Origin: Chrysomallon squamiferum | Taxonomy: Eukaryota > Mollusca > Gastropoda > Neomphalida > Peltospiridae | DNA length: 64,000 bases | Direction: 5' to 3' | Assembly: GCA_012295275.1 (NCBI GenBank) | Contig: CM022673.1 | Coordinates: 1,328,605-1,392,604 of the forward strand | Part shown: one piece after another, positions 14,284 through 27,757 of the stretch | Numbering within the stretch: the stretch's first letter is position 1 | Layout: each line of letters begins with the position of its first letter | Position numbers and translations under genes: made by a program | Notes under the pieces: model-generated | What the model saw: only the letters and a program-made list of their open reading frames with translations | Told to the model about the DNA's origin: nothing | Databases searched by the model: none

Positions 14284-14480
14284 AAAATGATGATTATGAT
14301 GTTTATGCTGATGATATTAATGATGATGATGTTGGTCGTGATGTTGTGCTGTTGATGGTTGTGAAGGCAGCGATAATAATGATTACGATCGTGATGATGG
14401 TTATAATGATGTAGCTGCTGATAATGAGGGTCTTTTCAGACAAGAAGGTGTTGATGTTGTTATCGCGATGATGTCAGTGC
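14284..14480. repeat. Degenerate (GAT)n tract
   Basis: GATGAT/TGATGT-rich sequence without a strict period. Confidence 0.75.
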
Positions 14481-15639
14481 GACCATCGTTGTGTATGCGA
14501 GTGTTACCTTTCTACCGCGTGTGCGTTTGTGTGCGTGCACGTGTGTGTCTGAGGGTTTGCGTATCTGTGCTTGTGTTTTATGTATTTTTAGACATCTGAT
14601 TATGAATGTGTTTCTGTTTCTCTGTGAAACCTCAGATTTTCATAAAAAAAATTCAGATGTAATTTGTTGTTACGAGCCCAGTGATAGAGCAAAAAGTGAT
14701 AAATGTGTTCCATGCTCTCAGAATTCTAAAATAATTGTGTTGTATTTGAAAAAATAACCTTTTGTTTCGTCTTCTCATCGCCCAGTTTCAAAACGTACTA
14801 TTAGACTTCTTTTTTCCTTTTTTTTTTTTCTGAACCGATAACGTAAGACAAATTAACATTACGTCCTGAGTAACGACATATCTTCTACGGCAACGCATTT
14901 TTCTGCAACGTGCCTTTTTTTTTTTTTTTTTCAAGGTGCTTTACGTTGGCTGATTTCTGAACATCAGATTGTGTTTGTAACTGATATGACAGAGAGTAAA
15001 TTGCCCACTGTTGCGTGAAATTCAAATTAACCCTTTTAAACGATAAGTACGTTTACTTCGTAAGCGGAACAAGGACGTCACCGCCATCAGCGCGCCGAAT
15101 TACGTAGCAGGTTTAATTTCCCGTTTCAGACGTGTGCGTTTTTCATTCAGCAATATGTGTGCCTGTATGCACGTGAGTGTGCGTGTTTTCTTGTACAAAA
15201 ATATGAAAAAAAAACTAAGATATTTTAATATAAACTGTTTTAAATATACTTTATTAAATGACGTAAAATAATGATTATATTATATATATATATATATATC
15301 TGGCTTTTTCAATTACTTTCTTCGTCTAATTTGGGTGTCGAATCACGTAATAAAGTGATTTATCTAACGAGTCACATCTTGTGAAATATGATATAAAACT
15401 CGTTAATTTTCACATGATTCAGTCTGACCTTTATTTTAAATACAAACACAAACACACAGAAAATATTATTTTATTTTAAAAATAATCTTCATTATAAGAT
15501 CAAAAAGACAGCATCCAGTAAAGTGAACCAATTTTCTTTTCCAGATAAAATAAAAAAGGTCATTTTAGACATTGTACTTCAGCATCGACTTATTTCAGAA
15601 TGTCGATGAGTGTAAATAGTCAAAATAAAGAAGTGTGTT
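14481..15639. other. Gene-less stretch
   Basis: No gene-like structure. Contains poly(T) near 14918-14931 and (TA)n at 15280-15299. Confidence 0.55.
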
Positions 15640-16140
15640 TTGTGTGTGTATATATATATATATATACACATATATACCCACACATATACACACACCCACA
15701 GATATATATTATATACTGATATATACACACATACGTACAAACATACGTACAAACATACATACACACACACTTACATACATATAGACGTGCATACACACAC
15801 ACGTGCGTTCCTACATACCTATATACATTCCTAAATACATACATACATACATACATAGATACATATATACGTACGTACGTACTTTGTTCCTCTGATTTAC
15901 GTGTCGTATAATGTCTGTCTGTATGTAAGTATATGTGTATATTTGTATGTATGCATATATATGTATACTAGTATATGTATGTATGTATGTATGTATATAT
16001 GTAAGTACGTACATACATAAATATAAACATGCATTCAGACACACATACGTACATATATACACACATATACCAGTATACATATATCTGCATACATACAAAT
16101 ATGCACATATACTTACATACAGACAGAGAGACTTGGAAAC

Positions 16141-16184
<44 letters not shown>

Positions 16185-16185
16185 A
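15640..16185. repeat. (TA)n, (CATA)n, (TATG)n and (TG)n array
   Basis: (TA)n and CACA at 15648-15700, CATA/GTAC tetranucleotides to 15870, TATG to 16010, CATA to 16115, and (TG)n at 16150-16182. The strand bias flips near 15900, so the halves are roughly reverse complements and could fold back. Confidence 0.9.
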
Positions 16186-17090
16186 TCTGAAAGTATGTTA
16201 CTAATCTGTTAATGTTAAGTGCCGATCATGCGGCATGTGCCAGTGCGTTCTCTGACGTCATCAGCAAAACTTTCATCGCTAAACACGAGTACATCAATCA
16301 TGAAACTATGAAAGTAATGAAACGTGACAAACGAATTTAAACATAATTCATTAGACAAGTCCTGTACTGTCTGCTAAAAAATATGAAAAATATGTAGCAA
16401 ATTTTCAAAATATCGATTGTTTTTTGGAGATAACAAGTGTAATCTGTGTAACAAATCGGTGGATGCTAGGCTTGGTTTGAATAACCTCGGCTGCGAGACT
16501 GAGACAAACTGTTTTTTGTTTCGTAGACGGTTTATTTTTGTTTTTGTTCTGTTGTTTTGTTCTAACTGATTTGTTTGTATATTTATTTTATTTATTTTTT
16601 TATTTTAGTGGAGGAGTATTTGTTTATTTTATAACATGTTGAGGTATTGTTGTTGGTTGAACTGCGTGTTTATTATTTTTCGTTTTTTATTATTTTTTTA
16701 AAATTTTTTGATATTTTTACTATTTGTTTTTATATGTTGTTTTTTTGTTTTTTTTTTTTATATTTGTTTGTGTTTTGCTTTCCAATGTTAAGGAGCTGAC
16801 CTTGGTGCCATAGACTGCAGTATCAGTCATCCTCCACGCTGATACTGAGATATTTCCCGTTCTAATCAGTGCCCCATGACATGTTAGTCATAACACATGT
16901 TGCCTTGTTTACGCATAGCTGCGAAAACTGCACAGATATGAGAAGGAAAGGAAAAGAAACAAACCCGACATGTTGCGTATTGTGCAGATGAAATGTGTTT
17001 GCTCTTTCATAGACATCACAACAACGTCTGCGTCAATAATCATTATAATATATCAAACACAGAAAAAAATTCATCTGACGTAACATAGTG
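16186..17090. other. Gene-less stretch
   Basis: T-rich at 16500-16770. No gene is recognised. The segment near 16480 (GGTTTGAATAACC) is B-box-like but has no partner A box. Confidence 0.5.
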
Positions 17091-17190
17091 ATTGATATTC
17101 GTTTATTTATTTATTTATAAAAATTGTATTACCATCATCGTTGTCATCATCATCATTATTGTTACTATCATCATCATCGTCATCATCATA

Positions 17191-17225
<35 letters not shown>

Positions 17226-17409
17226 TACTACTACTGCTACTGCTAATACTAATACTAATATTTATTTATTTTTATTTTCTTCTTCTGTTTTGCATTTATT
17301 TATTTATTTATTTTATGATTATTATTATTATTATTATTATTATTATTTTGTATTCATTTATTTACTTTTTTATTATTATTATTATTATTAGTAGTAGTAG
17401 TAGTAGTAA

Positions 17410-17453
<44 letters not shown>

Positions 17454-17565
17454 ATAGTAGTAGTAGTAGTAGTAGTATTTTCCTGGTTTATTTGTTTGTT
17501 TTTAAGATTTTGTTATTTTATTTATTTAATTTTATATTATTATTATTTTTATTTTTATTTTTTTA
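17091..17565. repeat. (ATC)n, (ATT)n, (TAG)n and TTTA simple repeat complex
   Basis: Successive trinucleotide blocks: ATC/GTC 17133-17190, ATT 17190-17222, ATT 17316-17390, TAG 17390-17476, then TTTA/ATT. Confidence 0.95.
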
Positions 17566-17644
17566 GAATTTGTTTGTAAAACATTCCTTATCCAGAATAT
17601 TCATTATTTATCATTATGTTCCTGGCCTTTAGAAATATCGAAAG

Positions 17645-17681
<37 letters not shown>
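17645..17681. repeat. Poly(A) tract
   Basis: Thirty-seven uninterrupted A. It is followed by more complex sequence (17682-17960) in which ACAGTTCTTCAGCT occurs twice (around 17775 and 17795). No protein is recognised there. Confidence 0.95.
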
Positions 17682-17686
<5 letters not shown>

Positions 17687-18559
17687 AATCGGAGATCACG
17701 TTGACTTTCCCACTAAACAAACAACAGCGGTCAACGATCTCAAACACTTCGAAACTGATAGAAATTAGCACAAACAGTTCTTCAGCTAAGCACAGTTCTT
17801 CAGCTCGTGCATCCAGTGGCGAATTAGGAGGAGATCCAAGGGGGCTGGTGGACTTGTCCCAAGTCGCCATTTATCCGCTGATTAGAGTTCGTTTATCAGC
17901 CCAAAGTCAGTGGCTGATACCAAAAGGTCAGAGCCTGTATATATACGTATAAAGAAAATATTTTGTAACGTTAGAGATTGGAAGCCTATGTTGACCGTAA
18001 TAACACAAAACTTTATTATTAGGAATGGTTGGTTTTTTATTGCTGTCCACGTGCATGTAAAGAACTTTTACATTAAACATTGCAACATGCTTTATAATAT
18101 TATATAATATCAATATATCTTTAAAAAAAAAAAAAAAATTTAAACAAATAAAAAGAAGAAGAAGATTCAGCCGATTGTTATGTAATGTAACCTAACAAAA
18201 TGAATATTTTTTCATCAACATTTTGGCCGATTCGACCACGAGCCTTCCAGTCGCAAACATCCTTTCATCCTCTCACAAAAGTAACAACTACTGATGTGTT
18301 TGTTCTGCTTTAAAAAGACACGTAAAAACATTCAACAGCTGATTTCTGTCAGTATCACGTGTTCTTGTCACTTATCAACTGTTTTTCAATAGTTCACCGA
18401 AAACGTCAAGATTATCGGAATAGAGAACAGTTATAGTTTAACTGCATGAATTAGTTACATGCATAAATAAGTAATAATTCATTACATATTTATCCTAGTC
18501 AGTGAAGCGGTTAGTGGTAAAATGAGGCGCAATAAATTATGAGATGCAAAATACGAGCA

Positions 18560-19020
18560 TTTAGCGATATCAAATGATTTACTTGACAAAATATACAGCT
18601 GCGAATAAATTATATTGCAAAACGGTATAAAACGAATAAATTACGTTACAAAATTGCGAATAAATAAGTGTAAGTAGAATTAAAGTTTTTTTTTTACAAA
18701 ATGTGTAACTGCGAGCAAACAACCTTACAAAAGAGAATGAATTACTTTAAAAATTGTTTAAATGCGAAGAAAAAGCATTACAGAATATGTAATTGCGTAG
18801 AAAATTTACTTTGTAAAATGGATTACGTTACAAAATGCATTTATGTAAATGAAAAGTTTAGACGGGAATAAATGAGGTTTCTAATTTCATAAATGAGAAT
18901 AAATTACTTTACAACGTACAACTGTGAATAATTTACTTTATGTAATGGCATAAAAGCGATTAAATTACTTTATAAAATAGTAAAAACGCCAACGAATTAT
19001 TTGAGAAAAATACAATAAAT
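18560..19020. repeat. Decayed ~31-bp minisatellite
   Basis: Motifs like TTACAAAATGTGTAACTGCG followed by AATAAATTAC recur with heavy drift about a dozen times (18590, 18620, 18648, 18697, 18785 and 18830 among others). Confidence 0.6.
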
Positions 19021-19050
19021 CAAACTGCCAAAACCATATTAGTAATGTAA

Positions 19051-19084
19051 AAAAAATAATAATAATAATAATAATAATAATAAT
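19051..19084. repeat. (AAT)n microsatellite
   Basis: About ten AAT units after a short poly(A). Confidence 0.95.
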
Positions 19085-19454
19085 CGTAAAGCGGTCACTG
19101 ACAGGTCAGTGAAACCATTTTTGGGTTAAAATTCTCCTTGGTCCAGCTGAAAAAGCGCCATGTAACATTTGAATTATTTTCTTGTGACCAGCCACAAGGT
19201 GTTAATAATCAAGCCAAACTCAAATACGTTGTGACGTACGGCGTTTCTCTATTTATAATTATTTCTTGTTATGTCAAAATCTTTTACTGAGATTATTTCT
19301 CATAGAATGGTATTTGTTCCATTCGAGCACTCGTGCTGAAAATGCGATTATATTCTGTTGTCTGAAGTACTTCTTATTAGACTCTGCACGTAGACAATAT
19401 TCGAGAACGCAGTGGCAGAGGAGGACAAAGTCCAACCAAGACATCAAACCCGTC

Positions 19455-19540
19455 AGATGCCGCTGACGAGACTCGAACGTGTGGCACCGCACTCAGAAGA
19501 CGACACTGATACAAATCGGCTACCGAGACAACCTTGAAAA
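19455..19540 (-). repeat. Possible tRNA-derived SINE head
   Basis: Read on the minus strand there is an A-box-like GTAGCCGATTTGTATCAG and, about 32 bases on, a B-box-like GTTCGAGTC. This spacing and order fit a pol III promoter of tRNA type. The arms do not pair well enough for a functional tRNA. No A-rich tail or target duplication was found. Confidence 0.3.
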
Positions 19541-20424
19541 AGGTCGATCAATAACCGAGGATAACCTTCACTTCCCACGAAGTACGCAGTACAAATGTCA
19601 CGTACGTACGTACGTACGCATGTATGTATATACAGTTTTGTGTATGCGTGTATATGTATGTGTGTAGTAGATGCGAAGACAGGTATAAATGATTGTATGT
19701 ATGTATTTAAGAATGTACTGATGTATTTTTTATGTAACTATCTGTGTAAAGGTAGACATATATTGGTATTTCTATCTAACTCTATTTAGTCTGACGGCTA
19801 TGATATTTTAGCTTTACACAATATACAGGTAACATTCTAGAAACTACTTTATTTTTTATTTAGCTTGCACAATCATTTACTGCAGGTGTAACTACATAAT
19901 AGTTTAATGTACAGGGGTTTGAAATACCTTTACTTCCTTTTTATTGCGACATTTATAGCAACAATTATTTTACGGCAAAAGGTTTCAGAATTACGCAAAA
20001 GCTTTCTACACTAACTTTGACATTTCTGTTACATCGCTTTTACAGTTATTGGTATATTTACTCTTTTGTTAATAAAAGTACTATAAAACAGCTGGTATTC
20101 TGTACTCATCCTTTTCAAACGCAGATTTAGCAAATGTTTTAAATACATCACTTCATAGATTGTCCATATCGTTTGAATATGTCTACGGAAAAACATTAAA
20201 TAGTTATATTGGCAGTGTGTTATACTCGAATGTTTTTTTTGTTTTTTGTTTATTTTTCTTCTAAAATGCCACTGGAAACGCAATTAGTATACTACGTGGT
20301 GCCGTCAACGTTTTACGACGAAGAACAATCACGACATTTCAGACGTTGTCACTGAAAGTAACACTTAATGTCTGTCAGCTGAAAGCATGGCTTAAATCGG
20401 AAGGCGTAAAACCGTACACAGCTG

Positions 20425-20470
20425 CTAACCTGTTAACATACTAACCTGTTAACATACTAACCTGTTAACC
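20425..20470. repeat. 16-bp tandem repeat, about three copies
   Basis: CTAACCTGTTAACATA is repeated head to tail; each copy contains the palindrome GTTAAC. Confidence 0.9.
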
Positions 20471-20664
20471 CCGTTACGGATAAAAAGTGGAAATAATTGG
20501 ACACACAATTCCTCCTATTTACTATTCTTCTCTTTTTCTCTATCTCTTTTCTACCATTTTTTTCTGTCTCTCTTTTATTTATTCCTCTTTTTAAATTCGT
20601 CTCTCTGTATATTAATCTTTCATTCTTCTCTGTAGATCTTAATCTTTCTTCTACCCTCCCTCAG

Positions 20665-20666
<2 letters not shown>

Positions 20667-20722
<56 letters not shown>
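20667..20722. repeat. (TC)n microsatellite
   Basis: About 28 TC units in a longer pyrimidine-rich stretch from 20510. Confidence 0.97.
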
Positions 20723-20725
<3 letters not shown>

Positions 20726-21904
20726 AAAAATAAGAAATCACTCATTCAGTGAGAAAGACAGCTTATGAAAATATGAGTATAAATCTGTTCACACAACTAA
20801 CCTATTACCACAGCTCCAAGCTAACAAATAACACAGATCAAACTGCGCACCATCAGCTCAGTGTCAGTCTGCAAGTAGTGCATTTAATATATGTGATGTT
20901 AATACACGTTCTGTCGTAAAGTTTTGCCAAGTAGAAAACTGCTGAATAACTTAGTAAACAAAACAGTAACGGAAATAACTTCTATCGATTTAAAGTGTTG
21001 CATACCTTTTTATTGATAAAAAAAAAATATATATATTACAAAAGTATATATATATATATAAAACTACCCGAGGACTATTAAAAAAAAATCTCTCTGATGA
21101 AACAATAGCAACAAGATCAATCTTTTCCATTGGCCACTGTACCTAACATGAAAAAAATGGATTGATTTATCTATCAATAGTCTGCCTGTATGAATGTGGG
21201 TGTGTATGTATGTGTATACGTGTATATATAAAGACAGACTGAGAGATATTCCCCTAAATCCTATCGTCCGTCCGTCTTCTGTCTTCTGTCCCTGTCCCTC
21301 TGTCTGTTTTGTACAAAAGAAGTGTAGTTAAATAGACAGGTGCACAACAATAACAACAACAACAACAACAAAAATAGACCTCACATATAGAAAAACAAAT
21401 AATAACTGAAAAAACGTAAAGAATATATATATGTGTATATATGCGCACGTGTGTGTGTGTGTAAATAACACAGATACTTCCGACAACGAAAACAAAACAG
21501 GAAAAACAAGTTGTATTTCTGACTATACAGATTCTCATAACTCCGTCTTACAAAGAGTATCACTCTCTTTCGTTCTTTGACTGCATTCCAGCATCAACAA
21601 GGTGAATAACTCTATCTAGAGAGGTTAGTTTTTTTTTTTTTTTTTTTTTCATTTTGTATATGTGGTTTTTTTTACTGCACTTACACATATGAGCCCCAGT
21701 ACTTAAAGGCAGTGAGTTTTATGCATAATGCTAAATCAGAAATTGATGGGTTTTGTATTTGGTTGGTAATGAGCACTGTACAAAATCAATTTCTCTTTTG
21801 AATCCTGTAAATTTGTGTAAATAGCTGTGACATTAAAACGCATTAACATCAGTTAAATGTACACAGAAATAATATTTAATAGTTACAAGTATACACAATA
21901 ACAA
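20723..21904. other. Gene-less stretch
   Basis: Contains short (TA)n runs (21027-21062), (AAC)n at 21347-21370, poly(T) at 21630-21650. No gene is recognised. Confidence 0.5.
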
Positions 21905-22016
21905 CACACACACACACAGAGATAGAGAGAGACAGACAGACAGACAGACAGACCGAGACAGGCAGACAGACATACACACAGAGAGAGAGAGACAGACAGA
22001 CAGAAAGAGAGAGAGG

Positions 22017-22069
<53 letters not shown>

Positions 22070-22206
22070 ATAGAGAGAGAGAGAGAAACATATTGACTGG
22101 ACGAGAAACAGACAAAAAGTTACATACATATATACATAGAGGGAGGGATGGATGGATAGATAGATAGACGGAAGGACGGGCAGACAGAGATAGATAAACA
22201 AACAGT

Positions 22207-22270
<64 letters not shown>

Positions 22271-22275
22271 CAGAC
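21905..22275. repeat. (CA)n, (CAGA)n, (GA)n and (GATA)n array
   Basis: CA units, then CAGA at 21930-21975, (GA)n at 22022-22064, GGAT/GATA, and pure (GATA)n at 22207-22272. Confidence 0.95.
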
Positions 22276-22580
22276 AAACAGATAGATGGAAAGGATGGAA
22301 ATATTACAATATATTAATACCGTCAGCTTATTTCGCCTGCTTTATTTGTGCTAAACAACGTACTTGCTTTAGCTGTATCGCATTGTCGATAACAAATGGT
22401 AATTTCACAGTTGCTTTTACTAATAATAAACATTCCTAGCGTTTGTGCTGATACCACTTGTTAACTCAAGAACTCGAACATGTAACCATCCTAAAAGCAT
22501 TTTTCTTCTTTATTTACTCTTTTACTTACTTAGACGCTTAATTAATTGACTGCGAATATGGTACATTTTATAGTTTTCTC

Positions 22581-22583
<3 letters not shown>

Positions 22584-22672
<89 letters not shown>
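22584..22672. repeat. (TC)n microsatellite
   Basis: About 44 uninterrupted TC units, then TATC units. Confidence 0.98.
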
Positions 22673-22674
<2 letters not shown>

Positions 22675-23402
22675 ATCTATCTATCAATCCAACTATCTAT
22701 TACTCTATTTATCTGTATATATCTCTCTCTTTGTATGTGTATGTGTGTATGATCTACCCATAATGGGTTGTATATATATACATAGATATATAATTAGCCC
22801 ACGGAATTAGTTTGCTATAAATTTAATTAACTTTCACTCACTGATTTACATAATGAACGTTAAACACACGGATTAACTTTTATTAAGTTTCTGTCATGCT
22901 TTTCATTTGTGATCATAACATGACAAAGAAAACCTGCTGATGTAACAAACATTCAGGGTCGTTGATTAACAGCAAGGAATCACTTATATGCCTTGACATG
23001 GAAACACTTTCTAAGATATTAAAATAATAATAAATATTAAAATTTAAAAAAAAAAAAAAAATTGTAGGTGAAGGACAAAAACTGGGAAAGAAAAATAGTT
23101 CAATGTTCTCGTTAGTGCGGATCGATCCTGCAGAGTTTCATTCTTGAAGTCGCGCACGTAAACTCTTCTAATACTTAATTAATTACCTTTTTCTTGTTTA
23201 TTTTACTTTAGTGTTAACAAATATATAATTACATTATCTTTCTCTGTAGTTTGTTTTAGCATTTACTTATTAATTCATTCACTTTACTAACAAGCTAACA
23301 TTTTTAGAACTTAGTTTCTTTTCACATTTTTATTGTTATGTTCATCATTTATTATGTTTTGTTTTGTTTCATTTTGTTTTCTTGTTCATTCATCTTTGTA
23401 TT

Positions 23403-23479
<77 letters not shown>

Positions 23480-24049
23480 CTTTATTTTATATTATTTATT
23501 GATCTATTTCTTGTTTCAGTTTCTGACTGTAAACACTAAAATGTGATCTAACAATCTTCAATTTCAAATTCTTTATTTTATTATATAATTTGTAACATAT
23601 TTTATCTGAAATTCTGCAGCTCTTAAACCTTTATGGTATAGCGTTTCGCAAATGTTATACATCGGCATTATTTCCTATATCGATTTATATACTCAAAAAT
23701 CCTATTATATTTTACTTCATCCCTTTATTACATTTGTTTGCTTAAAAGCCACGGCCAGTCTAACTGAAGTCAGTGTTATCTATGATCCAAGAATTCCAGT
23801 CGAAAAACTTATATATTTCCAAACATTTGTTTCAGAAATGTTGCTTTTCTTTTATATTATTCGGACAATGAAATGCCGAAGTGACATTCTTGTGTTAATG
23901 TTTTTGTCAGTGATTTCTCGGCTAAAGATTTATGGGATTTAAGTTGTTACCATGGATCAAATAAATTGTGTAAAATGTATGTGTGAAATAAAAACTCCCC
24001 AAGATTTTATAAATTTCACATGTCAAATATTTCCATTTTAGACAAATGT
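22673..24049. other. AT-rich gene-less stretch
   Basis: Includes (TC)n at 23406-23445 running into (TA)n to 23477. A 96-codon plus-strand frame at 23652-23942 has no recognisable domain, and I do not call it a gene. Confidence 0.55.
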
Positions 24050-25120
24050 TAATGTGAGTTTATAATACAGGGAATAATTTACAGAATGTCAAATATATAT
24101 ATATATATATTTAAGGAATATTTGACAATCTGTAAAATATATTGTTGAGGGAATATTTGATTCCTTATAAAATGTAATGTTTATTGAATAACTGAACTCA
24201 TAACAAACAAACAAAAAATATATATAAATATATAGAATATTTAAGGAATAACCGAACTTTTATTAAAAATATAAAATTTAGGGAATATTTGTCTTCTTAT
24301 AAAATATAACATTTAAGGAATATTTGAAATTTTATAAAATATAAGAATACTTTACAGGAAGTCAAATATTTCCAAAGGTGTTCATTCAGATTAAAAAATC
24401 TGTATTCCTTAAGATTATATATGATTTAAAATATTCCCTAAATTGTTAATTTCCAATAAAAGTTCCATAAATCGTTTTCCCTTTAAAATTATATACAATA
24501 TCAAATATTCCCTAAAACTATATACAATATCAGATATTCCCTAAAATTATATACAATATCATATATTCCCTAAAATTATATACAATATCAGATATTCCCT
24601 AAAATTATATACAATATCATATATTCCCTAAAATTATATACAATATCAGATATTCCCTAAATTTATAATTTCACTTAAAAAACTTCACAAACTATTAACA
24701 CCATCTTTGATCCTAAAATTTCCCTAAACTGTTAACTCAGGTTAAAAATTCCTAAACTGTCATCTGTCTAAAACTATGTATGATATCAAATATTCCCCGA
24801 ATTATAAGAATATTCCTTCGAGATAAATAAACTCATAATTACATAAAATGTTAACACCATCTATCATCCTAAACTTTTTATATGACAGGAAATATTCCTT
24901 AAACTGTCAACTCATTTCAAAAATTATGCATGAGACCAAATATTCCCCAAATTTTTACGAATATTCTTAAATGTAAAACTTTTTTTAAAATTTTAAAAAT
25001 TTATAAAAATAACATCAAATATTCCCTAAGCTGTCAAAAACATTTCCTGAATTGTTAGTTCTCTAAAATTACATCTCAGATCAAAATATTCCCCAAGATA
25101 TTCCCGAAGTATTCCTTTAA
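24050..25120. repeat. AT-rich minisatellite field built on the AATATTCCCTAAA motif
   Basis: Left of about 24360 the motif reads TTTAGGGAATATTTG or TTAAGGAATATTTGA. To the right it appears in reverse complement, as CAAATATTCCCTAAA, at least fifteen times. Spacing is irregular except in the core at 24485-24658. Confidence 0.75.
24485..24658. repeat. 29-bp tandem repeat, six copies
   Basis: Six contiguous 29-bp units each contain ATATACAATATCA and ATATTCCCT. One variable base after ATATCA alternates: copies 2, 4 and 6 read CAG, copies 3 and 5 read CAT. The array is therefore evolving as a 58-bp dimer. Confidence 0.95.
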
Positions 25121-25183
25121 CCTCGCGACTTCTACCACGGAAACGCTAAGCAACACCCGAAACTGAAACTAGTTTTCACTTAC

Positions 25184-25340
25184 CGCTGAGGATGATGGCA
25201 AAGAGGGCGACGGTTCCCATTATTATCACATAACACCAGTAGAACTTTCGTGACGAGTTCCTTTCGTACTGGAGAACGTTCATATTATCCACTGACGGCC
25301 TTAATCTCCGACACTGGCGAGCATTTTTGTCAATATTCAT
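25184..25340 (-). CDS. Candidate first coding exon, N-terminus of an unidentified single-pass membrane protein
   Basis: On the minus strand an ATG (25340-25338) follows an in-frame TGA six bases upstream. It opens 52 codons plus one base, ending in CTCAGCG|GTAAGTG, a consensus donor. Residues 1-33 are hydrophilic and basic (MNIDKNARQCRRLRPSVDNM...). About residues 34-52 are a hydrophobic helix (FYWCYVIIMGTVALFAIILS). Positive charges before the helix predict a cytosolic N-terminus, so type II topology (glycosyltransferases, peptidases, TNF-like ligands and others share it). GC content and codon use stand out from the flanks. The next exon must lie at lower coordinates and start with two codon bases; I could not find it. 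Family unknown. Confidence 0.5.
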
Positions 25341-25614
25341 TTCTTTTCAGCACGGCACCACTGCTTGGCAGAGCCAGGCGACTCTCAAACAGCAGTGCCG
25401 CCGCAACATTTATTCTCCCACAGAAAAAAACACACACACTTTCTATCCCATCTAATTAGAGACGTCGAGTGAAGGAGAGTTCGAAGGTGTGGTGAGTCTT
25501 CCACTGGCTTTTTACGATCCCGTTATCGCTGTTCTTCCGTGATCTGCGAAAGGAACACATTGGATTTAAATTCGGATCGTATCCCGTTTTGGTTTGATGC
25601 TGTTTGATTGCAGT

Positions 25615-25662
25615 GTGTCTGTGTCTGTGTCTGTGTCTGTGTCTGTGTCTGTGTGTGTGTGT
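25615..25662. repeat. (TGTGTC)n then (TG)n
   Basis: Six TGTGTC hexamers and a short TG run, 0.3 kb upstream of the candidate exon at 25340. Confidence 0.93.
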
Positions 25663-27132
25663 TATTGGAAACAACGACTCGTTTCTGTTTTATCGTGCGT
25701 TACACATTGCAGATAGATAAATACAGTACAGGTGTACTTTGCCCATCGATCTCTTTCTTTCTAATCAGACGCTTTTTCTTGTTCGTTCGTTCGTTTGTTG
25801 TTGTTGTTTTTTTTTGGTTCTTTCTGCTGTTGTATACTTCTGAATGCATTAGAACTATTTGTATTACCTGCTGTTCTCTTGTGAAAAATCTCTAACGAAA
25901 ATCTCTAACTAAGACTTGTTTGTATAATGATTTCTGTGAAAGATAAGAACGTTGTTAGTGTTATTGGTTTTCAGAACTGCTAGACTTATTTGTATTATGT
26001 GTTTGTTATTGTTCTCTTGCGCAAATTTCTAATTGCTAATTGCTTTTCTAATGAGGTGTGTATATAGAGTAACTTTCCTTTTTCTCTTTTTCCTACAAAC
26101 AAGATAAACCACTGTGCAAACAATATTTACCTGTGCAATCTATGCATCAACAAAGGTATATAAAACGTCCAAGCTATATCCTATCTTGTCATTTAAAATA
26201 TCCACTTTACACGAGAAACACACGATGAACCTTAAAACAGTGGAATGGCGAATGCAGCTGAGTAGAGATTCCTTGCAAATCGACATTCACTGATCTGTTA
26301 ATCTCTTAATATACTTAACAGTGATTCCCTATATATATATATCTTTATGATAGCTTTGCTATTTTTGATGTCTCCACCTTTTTTTTATTATTTGTTTATT
26401 TCTTCTTCTTTTTTTTTGTATGCTAATATCGTTAACTATCCTTTTATTTATTTTATTTTGAAAAGTTCTGTGTTATTTTTTGTTCTTGTTATTGTACGTG
26501 TTTTTTTTATTGATATTGTATATGTATGTGTGTCTGTGCCTGTGTCTGTATTTTTTGCGGTTGTTCGTTTCTGTCTTGTTTTTGTTTTTGTTTTTTAATG
26601 ATAAAGCTTTGTATGTTTTATCATTTTATTATTATTATTATTGTTATTTTAATAAGGAATGGATGGAGGCTGTTATTTCAATTTGCGAGTCTTATTTTTT
26701 TATTTTATTATTTTACCTTTAATCTCTGGCTGCTATTTATCTTGTGCATCTATTATTAAATTTTCTCTCTGTTTGTTTTATCAAATACATCTTGAATTAA
26801 TTACCGTGCTCTCGCAAAAACATATGAACAAAAAATAAGTTTAAAAAGCGAATGAAAATGCTGTGTAGAGCTTGTTACTGAGATAGTTTTGCCAGTTCTA
26901 ATATGTGAACATCATATGTCTTCTCAATCCCTCGGTGCAGTAAGAACTTACTCGATGTTTTATCGCTAACAGAAAGCATAAAACAGTTCGTACACGGTTC
27001 ATTCTGACATTTCTACACACTGCTACTTTTCAACACAGCAGCAGCAGCCAAATAATTCTTATGTATGAAATTCAGTTAGTTTTAAGACAGGTAACCCTGA
27101 AAGACGTGAGCTCTTTATATATGTGTGTAGAT
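25663..27132. other. T-rich gene-less stretch
   Basis: Long T-rich segments at 26350-26760 give hydrophobic frames without domain character. No gene is seen. Confidence 0.55.
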
Positions 27133-27405
27133 CCACAGACAGACAGACAGACACGAAAATCAGATAGATAGACAGACAGATAGATAGATATACATACCTA
27201 TCTACCTACCTACAGGCATACATTTATATATACTGTCATACATACACACAGACATACATACGTACATACATACATGCGTACATATTCACATACATAAATA
27301 CATACATGCATACATACACATACATATATGTATATTATCATGAATTTCATACATACACAAATATATAGATTATACACATATAAATATTAAATACTTAAAT
27401 GATTT
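27133..27405. repeat. (CAGA)n, (GATA)n and (CATA)n array
   Basis: CAGA at 27133-27150, GATA to 27190, then CATA with drift. Confidence 0.9.
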
Positions 27406-27757
27406 CGTAATACGAAAATCAGTAACAAAACTATTTTCTTACACGAAATTCAGCTGTGACGGTTTCAAGACACGTGACTCAGTAAATACGAATCTTCTGT
27501 TATCGACGTGTGATTTCTTTTTCTGTGTTTATTAAAATATTTAATAATTGCATCAGATTCGAGTTAACGGACCATAACAAAGCTACGAATTTCACTCCGT
27601 TAAAGACTGCTTAATTTTCAGTATTAAGTTAATTACATTCAGCATTAGATAAATTATTTCTGTGAAATTCTGCAACAGTATCAAGTTCAGCACCGAAACT
27701 ATTTCATTATATGAAATACAAGACATACACGTCTCTTAAAACACTAAAAATAAACTC

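Noticed and set aside
15579-16204. Tyr/Val/Cys- and Thr/His-rich frames
   Set aside because: Products of CATA/TATG tetranucleotide repeats.
16470-16500. B-box-like GGTTTGAATAACC
   Set aside because: No partner A box and no tRNA fold.
23652-23942. 96-codon frame
   Set aside because: No domain; AT-driven hydrophobic composition.
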